Of a stretch of 26,132 nucleotides of DNA, positions 14,628 to 21,703 are shown piece by piece; the stretch's first letter is position 1; every line of letters begins with the position of its first letter. The stretch covers positions 1 to 26,132 of the forward strand of contig JBKJQN010000092.1 of NCBI GenBank assembly GCA_046593925.1, given 5' to 3'. The position numbers were made by a program, and so were the translations under genes. Source of the stretch: JAYVYM01 sp046593925. GTDB taxonomy: Bacteria > Actinomycetota > Actinomycetes > Mycobacteriales > SCTD01. The notes beneath the pieces are model-generated. The model did not search any database, was not told where the DNA came from, and was given only the letters and a program-made list of their open reading frames with translations.

Positions 14628-15126
14628 CCCGTACCTCCGTGGTCATGTCCGGGCTCCTGGCTCAGGCTAGAGGCACGGGCGCCCCGACCCGACGTCGCTG
14701 CCGAACGATGATGATATCCAACATCGACTCGGTGCGGTGCGCTCCACGTTCGGAGCCGGTAGCCGGGCCGATCTCCTGTGTGCTGACCCACGGTGCGGCC
14801 TCCGCCCTGCACGGTGTAGCCGGTGATCTTCGCTGCATCCGGGCTGCAGGGCTCGATGCGGCGGCGCGACTGCTGGGTCTGAACGCGGTCACGCCGGGAG
14901 ACTACGAGGATGGGGCTTCGGAAGACTCGCCGTTGCGAGATCTCAGCCACGAGGTGGTGGCCCGGATGCGCTGCCAGTCGGCGGACGGGATGGTCGTCTC
15001 CGACGACAGCGGCGTGACCGGCCACCCTTGTCGCTGGCTCCACAGCCGCAGCTACGCCGCTCTGGAGCAGTTGCCGCACCGCCCAGCACGGTCGCTGACC
15101 GGCGCGAGCTGGGGTAGCCAAGGAAC
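14628..15126. other. Gene-poor stretch with a doubtful plus-strand frame
   Basis: About 500 bases between the divergent DUF302 gene and the small membrane gene. A plus-strand frame from an ATG at 14711 or nearby runs to 15130 and has a moderately coding-like middle (DYEDGASEDSPLRDLSHEVVARM...), but no family is recognised and no ribosome binding site is seen. It may be a small hypothetical gene or a remnant. Promoters for the two flanking genes must lie here. Confidence 0.3.
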
Positions 15127-15495
15127 ATGACGACCTTGCCTCCGGTCCCGGGTGCCGCCCGCGTGACCACCCGGCGCTTTGCCCTGTCCGCGGCCGAGCG
15201 GGTCACGACAGCGGGCGCCGCAGTCGTGTCGACCGGCGCCTACCTGACGGCGGGCTACCCCTACCTCGCCCGTGGAGTGGTCGGTGACCTACTCGGCTTC
15301 GCCGTGCTCGGCGTGGGCGGGGTCGTCCTGCGCGCACGGCTCAGGCATGAGGCGGTGATCTGCCTGCTGCTGATCGGACTGGTCTTGGCGATCGACCCGC
15401 AGTGGCCGCTCGGGCTGCCCGAGCCGGCCTGGTGGACGCTGTTCCTGACCGGCCTGACGGCGTATGTTGTCATCCGGCGCAGACTTTGCGAATGA
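15127..15495 (+). CDS. Small membrane protein, function unknown
   Basis: A 122-aa protein with about four hydrophobic segments, near residues 27-45, 50-68, 76-92 and 98-115, ending in a basic tail VIRRRLCE. The ATG at 15127 has AAGGA five bases upstream, a strong start. No conserved family is recognised. It converges with another membrane-protein gene that ends 12 bp away, in a palindromic GC-rich spot (ACCCGGGATCCGGGGT) that could act as a terminator for both. Confidence 0.65.
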   Translation: MTTLPPVPGAARVTTRRFALSAAERVTTAGAAVVSTGAYLTAGYPYLARGVVGDLLGFAVLGVGGVVLRARLRHEAVICLLLIGLVLAIDPQWPLGLPEPAWWTLFLTGLTAYVVIRRRLCE

Positions 15496-15507
15496 CAGAC
15501 CGGGGCG

Positions 15508-16053
15508 CTACCCGGGATCCGGGGTGCGGCGGTCTGTGCGCTGGGCAATGGCCAGCTCGTACAGGCCCCAGGCGGCAAGCAGGCCGGCGTACAACCAGGT
15601 GTTGCCGGCGACGTGCGGTACCGCCTTGGCCTCAGCCAGGTTGAACGCACCGGTGATCAGTACCGCGAGAGCCACGCTCATCGTGCTCACCCGGACGCCT
15701 ACTGCCGTCATCGCGACGGCCACCACCGCCCCCGTGCCGGCGGCGAGCAGGGTGAGCTGGGCGAGCTCGAAGCTGTCGGCGGGTCGGGCGGCGTGGAACC
15801 ACGATCCCTCGGTGAGGCCGACAGCGGTCAGCACCCAGCCGGGCGCCCACAGTGGTCCGGTCGAGCGGCCGGTAGCGGCAGCGAGCAGATAGGTGACGCC
15901 GAGCAGCAACGGCACCCAGTAGAAGCGGACGCCGCGTCCCTCGACCAGCACGAGAAGGGCCGCCGCGCCGGCGAGCAGCACGGCGCCCCTGGCGACGGCC
16001 GAAGCTCGAGGTACCGCCTGCCGGGCGGGCTGGTGCAGGGCGGGCGTGGTCAC
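15508..16053 (-). CDS. Membrane protein with five or six helices, function unknown
   Basis: A 181-aa hydrophobic protein starting at GTG with GAGGAG four bases upstream. Helices are visible near residues 22-40, 45-60, 68-80, 92-120, 125-142 and 150-168. The N-terminus is basic and cytoplasmic (HQPARQAVPRASAVAR). No family assigned. It follows the single-domain rhodanese gene on the same strand, with a gap of about 110 bp, so it may be in the same operon. Its helices contain few polar residues, which argues against a pore and for an accessory or scaffold protein. Confidence 0.65.
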   Translation of the reverse strand: MTTPALHQPARQAVPRASAVARGAVLLAGAAALLVLVEGRGVRFYWVPLLLGVTYLLAAATGRSTGPLWAPGWVLTAVGLTEGSWFHAARPADSFELAQLTLLAAGTGAVVAVAMTAVGVRVSTMSVALAVLITGAFNLAEAKAVPHVAGNTWLYAGLLAAWGLYELAIAQRTDRRTPDPG

Positions 16054-16163
16054 GGCTCTCCTCGACGTCGGACGGGTGGGTCAGGACGCGGGCCCGGCCC
16101 TCAGCAGTGCGTCCCCGGCGATGGCGGGCAGTAGGACCGCGAATGAGCTGGTGTGGCCAATTG

Positions 16164-16502
16164 TCACACCACCCTGCCCGGCAGGCCCCCGGCGGCAATG
16201 ATCGGCAGCCCGGCGGCGGCCCAGGCCTGCATGCCACCCGACACGTTTCGTACGTCGAGCCCGGCGGCGGTGAGCGCGGTCGCGGCCTGGCCGGAGCGAT
16301 GGCCCGACCGGCAGATGGCCAGGACGGGCCGGTCGCCGGGAACCGCGGCCGGTTGCACGGCGCCCATCGCCAGGTGGACGGCGCCCGGGGCCCGGCCGGC
16401 GGCCCACTCGTCGTCCTCGCGGACATCGAGCAGCAGTACCTCGCCGGCCTCGGTGAGGCGCGCGGCGTTCTGCACGTCGATCTCGGCGATGTGGTTGGTC
16501 AA
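16164..16502 (-). CDS. Single-domain rhodanese
   Basis: Small cytoplasmic sulfurtransferase, 112 aa, starting at a TTG with AGGAG six bases upstream; no better start codon is in frame near it. All parts of the domain are present: IDVQNAARL, the strand LLLDVREDDEW, and the active-site loop ICRSGHRSG with Cys64, then NVSGGMQAWAAAGLP, the usual C-terminal signature. It carries the same CRSG-x-R loop as the YgaP-like protein at 10854 but lacks a membrane domain. It is upstream of a membrane-protein gene. A role in persulfide transfer is likely; the partner is unknown. Confidence 0.88.
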   Translation of the reverse strand: MTNHIAEIDVQNAARLTEAGEVLLLDVREDDEWAAGRAPGAVHLAMGAVQPAAVPGDRPVLAICRSGHRSGQAATALTAAGLDVRNVSGGMQAWAAAGLPIIAAGGLPGRVV

Positions 16503-16721
16503 GACGACTCCTGAGCTGGTGGGGGCCGGGTTGCCGCGGCTCCCCGCTGAACGGGTCACGGCCCAGTCCGGGGAACGTAGCGGGTGAGATCGAGTCTGCG
16601 GTCGCGCGCCAGGGTGCGGGGCCGCCTGACCGCCCGCTGTGGCAACCGGTGTCGTCGACTGCGAAGAGTGCCGCCTGCAGGGTGCGGGGGGTCGCGGCGC
16701 TGCTGCTGCGGTCCCCGCCCG

Positions 16722-16774
16722 CCTGTCGCGCATCCCGGCTCACGGGAGACCTGTCGCGCATCCCGGCTCACGGG
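16722..16774. repeat. Tandem duplication, 25-bp unit at 28-bp period
   Basis: CCTGTCGCGCATCCCGGCTC plus ACGGG occurs at 16722-16746 and again, base for base, at 16750-16774, with AGA between the copies. Each copy has CCCGGCTCACGGG near its end. It lies in gene-poor DNA upstream of the rhodanese gene. Confidence 0.8.
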
Positions 16775-17234
16775 GGAGAGGTGCGGACATCCGCCGGGCA
16801 GAGCAGGCCGGGGGTGGCAGTGTCGGCGGCGCCAGCGGTGCGGCCGGGGGCCACGTGCCGCGCGCACGGGTCCAGCTCACGGACGGCGAGTGGGAGAACG
16901 CCGGCCAGGCCGCGTGAACCCGAGCCGAGCCCGCATCCCCGGAGGCTGCCAGCGGTCATCCGCAACAGCGGACGCGGCTGCCAAGGTGGGCCGCCCCGGG
17001 TCGCCAAGAGCTCCGGCAATCTGTCCGCAATCCGTTGTCTGGTAGGCGGTTCTGTCGCTGGTCGCCGGCAGGGTCGGGGTGTGTAGACGACCTGGACCGA
17101 CAGTCTGGAGGCGGTCGAGCTGGCCAGTCCGTGGGCGTCGCTACCGGCCGCCGGCGCCATCGAGGGCGACGTGCTCGGTCGGCGCAGACCCTCCGAAACG
17201 GCCGCGGCGGCCCGGGCCCGCATGTCCGGGTGCG

Positions 17235-17260
17235 GCACCCCCCGACCGCACCCCCCGACC
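17235..17260. repeat. Tandem duplication of a 13-bp unit
   Basis: GCACCCCCCGACC is present twice back to back without a spacer. Its C6 run makes it prone to slippage. Confidence 0.75.
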
Positions 17261-17438
17261 GGACTCAGCCGACCCCGACCCGGCTGGCGGCTCCTGGCCG
17301 ACCGGCGGCACGGCCGAGTGGACTGGACGGACAAGCTGCTCGCCGCGCCGCCCCAACAATCCGAGGGACGGCGCTGCCCTGGACGACGGCCGCACAATAA
17401 GCCGTGGCGTCCTTGCCCCAAGCTGAGGAGTTGACCAG

Positions 17439-17759
17439 ATGTTCACGGTGACCTTCGTGCTGTATGAGCGAGACGGCCTCGACCGGGCCGACGCGCTGCG
17501 TTACTGGCAGCAGACCCACGGACCTCTCATCGCCAAGGTCCCGGGGGTGCAGCGCTATGTTCAGCAGCACGCGGTGGCGGCGCCAGAAGGTCAGCCGCCG
17601 TTCCTGGGCGTCGCGAGCCTGAGCTTCGCCGACCAGGACGCGTTCGGAGCAGCGGCGGCCTCACCCGAGTTCGCGCTAGCGCTCGCCGACCTGCCGAACT
17701 TCGCGGACGCCGAGCGGCTGCCCACCGCTTTCACCGACGAGGTCGTCATCGTCGGTTGA
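17439..17759 (+). CDS. EthD-domain protein
   Basis: Small ferredoxin-like-fold (dimeric alpha/beta barrel) protein of the EthD family, 106 aa. Features are the opening strand FTVTFVLYERDGLDRADAL, the helix WQQTHGPLIAKVPGVQRYVQ with the conserved H-G-P, and the second-half strand FLGVASLSFADQDAF. Family members assist ethyl tert-butyl ether breakdown or act as polyketide cyclases, decarboxylases or monooxygenase-like enzymes. The ATG at 17439 is preceded by GAGGAG nine bases upstream. No monooxygenase or reductase partner lies next to it, so its job here is unknown. A strong terminator-like hairpin follows 17 bases after the stop, so it is probably transcribed alone. Confidence 0.87.
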   Translation: MFTVTFVLYERDGLDRADALRYWQQTHGPLIAKVPGVQRYVQQHAVAAPEGQPPFLGVASLSFADQDAFGAAAASPEFALALADLPNFADAERLPTAFTDEVVIVG

Positions 17760-17776
17760 GTCGAGCTGCCTCCGAC

Positions 17777-17808
17777 GAGGGCCGGCTCCCCACCGGGAAC
17801 CGGCCCTC
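17777..17808 (+). terminator. Strong intrinsic-terminator-like hairpin after the EthD gene
   Basis: GAGGGCCGG pairs perfectly with CCGGCCCTC; after one C-A mismatch TCCC pairs with GGGA around a CACC loop. This makes a 13-pair stem starting 17 bases past the stop codon. There is no U tract, but the stability fits actinomycete terminators. Confidence 0.7.
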
Positions 17809-18029
17809 TCGACGGGCCGCACGGGGGTGATCCGGCTGACCCGCGTCGACCAGTTCCCCCGCTGGGGCCCGGGTCCCGGCGCAGGTCGGGTCCTTCTGGA
17901 ACTCCGCGGGCCGTCGCCCTTTGCGGCCGGCTCGACCGGCCCGGCGCTGGCGAGGTCGAGCCGGACGAACGCCGCACTCGGGAGCGGTCCTGCCCGACGA
18001 CATTCACGGCCATCACGCCCTTGCAGTTG
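17809..18029. other. Short stretch without a supported gene
   Basis: Nothing recognisable between the EthD terminator and the IS3 remnant. Several overlapping frames are open, but without start signals or motifs. Confidence 0.4.
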
Positions 18030-18231
18030 GCCAGGGTGGCGAGGGACGGGAAGCTGACGTTGTTACGCGCCAGGGCGCCGTTGCCTTGGCGGAAGTCCTG
18101 CGCAGCTCGGGGTGAACGGCGAGACGTTGCGGGGCTGGGTGACGCAGGCTGAGGTGGACCAGGGCAGCCGGCCGACCACTACCTCTCCGAGCAGCCCGCC
18201 CAGCGAGAGATCCAGGCCTCCATCACCCGGC
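18030..18231 (+). pseudogene. IS3-family transposase OrfA remnant
   Basis: The plus strand reads a coding-like VVTRQGAVALAEVLRSSG, and after a one-base shift QLGVNGETLRGWVTQAEVDQ followed by GSRPTTT. This is the helix-turn-helix core of IS3-type OrfA proteins (typically ...VAxxLGVNxETLRGWVxQAE). The frame stops at 18231. Neither the leucine-zipper end nor OrfB (DDE core) is seen, and no terminal inverted repeats were found. It is a dead fragment. It lies antisense to the last codons of the DUF3099 gene. Confidence 0.55.
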
Positions 18232-18835
18232 ACTTGACAGGGCGCCGGGCATTGTTCGCCGGCTTTCCCTCGACCACGCCCTTCCGGTGGTCGGTTCGTT
18301 CGGTCAGCATCTGTTGGCGGGGGTCGTTGCCCCCGCTCAGCTGGGCTGGGCCGTAAGCCTGCAGCAGCGCGTACGACATCCGCCACCGCAGCCGGTACCA
18401 CGCGCTCTCGCGCTTCTGGGCGGTGTCGGCGCCGCGGGCGGTCGGCGTTCCGGTGTCGGCTGTAGGTGCGGAGCTTGCTGCCTGCGGGAGTTCCGTGGTG
18501 GGCAGAACGTTGATCCGTCGACGACTGCGCGCCGGTCCGGCGTTGGCGGCGATGACGGCTCCCCAGGGCAGCACGATGCTTGCGGCCATCAGGGCGAGCC
18601 GGGCGAGCATGGGTAGAGGGAGCAGGGCTGCGGCGAGGAAGCAGCACAGCCGCACGGCCTGGGAGATGACGTAGCGCCGCGTGCGCAGGTCGCGGTCGGC
18701 GGTCCGACCCGGCAGCGCGCTGGTGACGACGTACGTGCCGTCGTGCCGGTGGGGCAGGTGCAGCCGGCGCTGCGGACGCGCAGTCCGGGCATCGGGCGCT
18801 CCGGTTGTGGCGTCGGAGGCGGGGGCCGAGGTCAT
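18179..18835 (-). CDS. DUF3099 membrane protein with an unusual C-terminal extension
   Basis: Two-helix membrane protein of the actinobacterial DUF3099 family. The ATG at 18835 gives 218 aa. The family core is at about residues 45-95, reading RRYVISQAVRLCCFLAAALLP and IVLPWGAVIAANAGPARS, with both membrane helices. DUF3099 proteins are usually about 90-150 aa. Here the chain runs on through a Thr/Ala-rich segment and a basic tail, RTDHRKGVVEGKPANNARR, and finally reads antisense through the IS3 remnant to a stop at 18179. The normal stop was probably lost when the element inserted, giving a chimeric tail. No ribosome binding site is seen, which fits a leaderless transcript or a decayed promoter. 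Confidence 0.68.
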   Translation of the reverse strand: MTSAPASDATTGAPDARTARPQRRLHLPHRHDGTYVVTSALPGRTADRDLRTRRYVISQAVRLCCFLAAALLPLPMLARLALMAASIVLPWGAVIAANAGPARSRRRINVLPTTELPQAASSAPTADTGTPTARGADTAQKRESAWYRLRWRMSYALLQAYGPAQLSGGNDPRQQMLTERTDHRKGVVEGKPANNARRPVKCRVMEAWISRWAGCSER

Positions 18836-18881
18836 GACCGTGCGGCTGGCTGGTGGCGGCAACCTGTTCGTACCGCTGCCT

Positions 18882-19161
18882 CTAGCGCGGCGACGTGCGG
18901 TCGGCCGAGCCAGTGTCGGACGTGACGGCCGGGATCGGTCCAGCGAGCACTGGGCAGCCCTGATCGGCAAACCCGCCCCAGACGATCGGGGCCATCCCGA
19001 GTATCAGTGCCCCCCAGGCTGACTCTCCGTTGGGCCGCAGGATCCGGCGGTAGGTACGTCCACCTGGGGTGGCGGGGGCTGGGAACGGCCATCGCGGCAG
19101 CCGCCCGGGGTCGGGTGGCGCGCCCTGCTCGCGAGGGTAACTGCGGGGTGCCTGATCTCAT
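18882..19161 (-). pseudogene. Small Pro-rich membrane gene, one-base frameshift near its start
   Basis: An ATG at 19161 has AAGGAG at a good distance, the best ribosome binding site in the area. Yet its frame (MRSGTPQLPSRAGRA...) looks random. One base further, the other frame reads through a Pro-rich stretch and then NGESAWGALILGMAPIVWGG and FADQGCPVLAGPIPAV, a plausible membrane segment, to a TAG at 18882. That second frame has no start codon of its own. The gene is thus one base off, either by mutation or by a read error within its first few codons. The product would be about 92 aa with one helix. It is divergent from the ArsR gene and faces the same palindrome. Confidence 0.36.
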
Positions 19162-19197
19162 GAAGCGTCTCCTTCTGTCTTGCTTGAGACTCTTCTT

Positions 19198-19217
19198 ACT
19201 TGACAAGTTTGTAAAGT
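19198..19217. promoter_or_regulatory. ArsR-type operator overlapping a promoter
   Basis: ACTT-g-ACAA-gt-TTGT-a-AAGT is an imperfect 20-bp palindrome with 16 matching positions, AT-rich in a GC-rich setting. A perfect -35 hexamer TTGACA (19200-19205) lies in it, with a weak -10 (GACACT, 19222-19227) 16 bases on. That places the transcript start at or just before the ATG at 19234. It sits between the ArsR gene and the divergent membrane gene and could control both. Confidence 0.6.
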
Positions 19218-19233
19218 GATAGACACTAAGATC

Positions 19234-19614
19234 ATGCCGTTCACCACTGGAAGACCGATCACCGAGGCGAAGGCCGAGCTGTTCAAGGCGCTGGCGCATC
19301 CCGCGCGGGTCCGAGTTCTGGAGCTGCTCGCGGACCGCGAGCACACGATGGGTGAGCTCGCCGAGCAGACCGGGTTGGAGCCTTCGCACCTGTCGCAGCA
19401 CGTGACGGTGCTGCGCCGCGCCGGGATCGTGGACAGCCGTCGGGTCAAGACAAGCGTGATCTGCGGGCTGCGGGACCCGCAGACGGCCGAGCTGCTCGCG
19501 GTGGCCCGCCGACTGCTGAGCCGCAACCTGCGTCAGGGGCAGGTGCTGCTGGCCGCGCTTAACGACGCCGACGACGCCGTCGCGCTCGCGGGCGCCGACC
19601 GGGCGTCGGCGTGA
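19234..19614 (+). CDS. ArsR-family regulator
   Basis: Winged-helix repressor of the ArsR/SmtB family, 126 aa from the ATG at 19234; a GTG at 19216 is in frame but lies inside the operator palindrome and has no ribosome binding site. The fold is clear: AELFKALAHPARVRVLELLADREHTMGELAEQ, then the recognition helix PSHLSQHVTVLRRAGIV and the wing SRRVKTSVICGL. The only cysteine is in VICGL, so neither the two-cysteine arsenic box nor the persulfide-sensing cysteine pair is complete. The signal it senses is unknown. The stop overlaps the GTG of the SulP transporter by four bases (GTGA), so regulator and transporter are made together, and the transporter's substrate anion or its product may be the signal. 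Confidence 0.88.
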   Translation: MPFTTGRPITEAKAELFKALAHPARVRVLELLADREHTMGELAEQTGLEPSHLSQHVTVLRRAGIVDSRRVKTSVICGLRDPQTAELLAVARRLLSRNLRQGQVLLAALNDADDAVALAGADRASA

Positions 19615-21458
19615 GCCGTACCCCTGCCCCTGGCCGCACCCGCACCGCCGCTACCCGGCTCGACCTCGGCGAGACAGCCGGTGGTGCCGTGCGCTCGCTG
19701 GTCGCCGCGGTCCGGCCATTGCTCCCCGGGCGAGGCGACTACCGCGGACTGCGCCGGTCCTGGGGGCGCGACCTGGCGGCCGGCGTCACGGTCGGGATCG
19801 TCGCGCTGCCGCTCGCGCTTGCCTTTGGCGTGGCCACCGGGGTCGGGGCCGCACCCGGGCTCGTCACCGCCGTGGTGGCCGGCGCGGTCGCAGCTATCTT
19901 CGGCGGGTCGCACCTGCAGGTGTCCGGGCCGACTGGCGCGATGACCGTCGTGCTCGTCCCGCTCGTCGCGCAGTTCGGGCCGTCCGTGATCTACCCGGTC
20001 GCGCTGCTCGCCGGCATCGTCGTGGTAGCCGCCGCCGTGCTGCGGGTCGGCCGGCTCCTGGCCTACATCCCCTGGCCGCTGATCGAGGGCTTCACCGTCG
20101 GGATCGCTGTCGTCATCGCCGCCCAGCAGGTGCCCAGCGCCCTGGGCGTACCCAAGCCGGGCGTCGAGAACGCGTCGGGCGCCGCTGCCGTCGCCCTCGG
20201 CCGGTTCGCCCAGCACCCGCAGTGGGCGGTGCTCGGGCTGCTCGCGCTGTCGGTCGCGCTGACCGCTGGGCTGCCGCGGCTGCACCGCTCCCTGCCGGCG
20301 AGCCTGCTCGCCGTCCTCGCCGTCACCGTCGTCGCCGAGGCCGCGCACCTCAAGGTGGCCCGGATCGGGGCGCTGCCGTCCTCGCTGCCCGTCCCGGCGC
20401 TGCCCGACCTCAGCAACGCGGGCAGCCTGCTGATGCCGGCGGTGATCGTCGCGTTCCTGGCCGCGCTGGAGAGCCTGCTGTCGGCCAGGGTCGCCGACGG
20501 GATGGCCGATACCCCCAGGCACGACCCCGACCGGGAGCTGTTCGGCCAGGGCCTGGCCAACATCGCCGCCGGGCTGTGCGGTGGCATGCCCGCAACCGGA
20601 GCGATCGCCCGCACCGCCGTCAACGCCCGCGCCGGCGCGCACACCCGCCTCGCTGCGCTCACCCACGCCCTCGTCCTCGCCGGAATCATCTACACCGCCT
20701 CCGGGCTGGTCGGACGGATCCCGCTCGTCGCCCTTGCCGGCGTCCTGCTGGTCACCGCCTACCGGATGGTCGAGCGGCACAACGTCCACGCCGTGCTGCA
20801 CTCCACCCGCACCGACATCCTCGTGTTCAGCCTCACCGCAGTCGGCACCGTCGCGTTCGACCTCATCAAGGCTGTGGAAGCAGGCCTGGTCGTCGCGACG
20901 GTCCTGACGCTGGCGCACCTGGCCAAGACCGCGCAGGCCACTGTCGAGCCGCTCAGCAGCGACGGCATCGACAGCGACGCCGAGCACGCTCTGCTCATCG
21001 CCCACGTCCTGACCTACCGCCTGGATGGGCCGTTGTTCTTCGCCGCCGCCGCCCGCTTCCTCGCCCAGCTGACCGCAACCACCGACGTCCGGGTCGTCAT
21101 CCTGCGGCTGAGCAACATGGCGATGCTCGACGCCACCGGAGCCCGAGCCCTGGGCGAGATCGTCGACCAGCTCGCCGAGCGCGGCATCACGGTCCTGCTC
21201 AAGGGCGCCAGCCCCGAGCACACCCGGCTGCTCACCGCCGTCGGCACACTGGCGCCGGTCCTGGTGCAGAACCACGTCTTCACCAGCCTGGCCGACGCGG
21301 TGGGGCACGCCCGCAAGCACGTCGCCCGGATGGACCACGAACCCGGCAGCGACCCGGCCCCGGCTCCGGGGCGCACCCACGACCACGTCTGCGACCCGGG
21401 CGGCAACCCGGTGGTCCGTACGCGGGCGCGCTCGCGCTCCGACGCCGCGCGTCGCTGA
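19611..21458 (+). CDS. SulP-family anion transporter with STAS domain
   Basis: Membrane anion transporter of the SLC26/SulP family, 615 aa. The membrane part starts near residue 48 with the family entry DLAAGVTVGIVALPLALAFG and covers roughly residues 50-440 with about 12-14 helices, including the conserved segment GGSHLQVSGPTGAMTVV near residue 105. A C-terminal STAS domain is at about residues 460-560, with VVILRLSNMAMLDATGARAL and ERGITVLLKGASPEHTRLL. A His/Asp-rich tail follows. Substrates of bacterial members include sulfate, bicarbonate and fumarate; none can be chosen here. The GTG at 19611 overlaps the ArsR stop. Convergent to the hydrolase gene downstream. Confidence 0.92.
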   Translation: MSRTPAPGRTRTAATRLDLGETAGGAVRSLVAAVRPLLPGRGDYRGLRRSWGRDLAAGVTVGIVALPLALAFGVATGVGAAPGLVTAVVAGAVAAIFGGSHLQVSGPTGAMTVVLVPLVAQFGPSVIYPVALLAGIVVVAAAVLRVGRLLAYIPWPLIEGFTVGIAVVIAAQQVPSALGVPKPGVENASGAAAVALGRFAQHPQWAVLGLLALSVALTAGLPRLHRSLPASLLAVLAVTVVAEAAHLKVARIGALPSSLPVPALPDLSNAGSLLMPAVIVAFLAALESLLSARVADGMADTPRHDPDRELFGQGLANIAAGLCGGMPATGAIARTAVNARAGAHTRLAALTHALVLAGIIYTASGLVGRIPLVALAGVLLVTAYRMVERHNVHAVLHSTRTDILVFSLTAVGTVAFDLIKAVEAGLVVATVLTLAHLAKTAQATVEPLSSDGIDSDAEHALLIAHVLTYRLDGPLFFAAAARFLAQLTATTDVRVVILRLSNMAMLDATGARALGEIVDQLAERGITVLLKGASPEHTRLLTAVGTLAPVLVQNHVFTSLADAVGHARKHVARMDHEPGSDPAPAPGRTHDHVCDPGGNPVVRTRARSRSDAARR

Positions 21459-21502
21459 CGCCGCGCCCTCGATCCCGACTGTCCCGGCACCTCTCGGCAC
21501 CT

Positions 21503-21526
21503 GACAGAACCGACAGAACCGACAGA
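21503..21526. repeat. Tandem repeat, 9-bp unit, about 2.7 copies
   Basis: GACAGAACC occurs twice in tandem and then GACAGA. It lies in the 245-bp convergent gap between the SulP and hydrolase genes, next to another short repeat (CGGCACCT twice, around 21485-21502). The gap holds no other feature that I can support. Confidence 0.7.
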
Positions 21527-21703
21527 CGTTGGTGTTCGCGCCGTCCATAACGTGAGAGTTGAGGTGGGACGTCGCCGGATGTCGCGCCGCAGCCCGACAG
21601 ACCAACCTGCTTGGCCGCTCACGGACGCACTGCCGCACCGGCCTGAGGAGGTGACGCGGGCGTGGTCACGCATCCGCGCGCACCCAGGTCGGTGGGACGG
21701 CCG

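Larger units (their letters stand above)
16503..17438. other. Gene-poor stretch with short tandem repeats
   Basis: About 930 bases with no gene that I can support. Several frames are open in both directions, as expected in DNA this GC-rich, but none has a clear start, family motif or steady codon bias. The stretch holds two perfect tandem duplications (16722-16774 and 17235-17260). The promoters of the rhodanese gene on the minus strand and the EthD gene on the plus strand should lie at its two ends. Confidence 0.5.

Noticed and set aside
16722..16774. Start of a CRISPR array
   Set aside because: Only two copies separated by three bases; no spacers of CRISPR length and no cas genes.
19533..21638. 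701-codon minus-strand open frame over SulP
   Set aside because: It is a shadow produced by high GC; it is Asp/Gly/Arg-rich low-complexity text without any domain, while the plus strand encodes a complete SulP-STAS protein.
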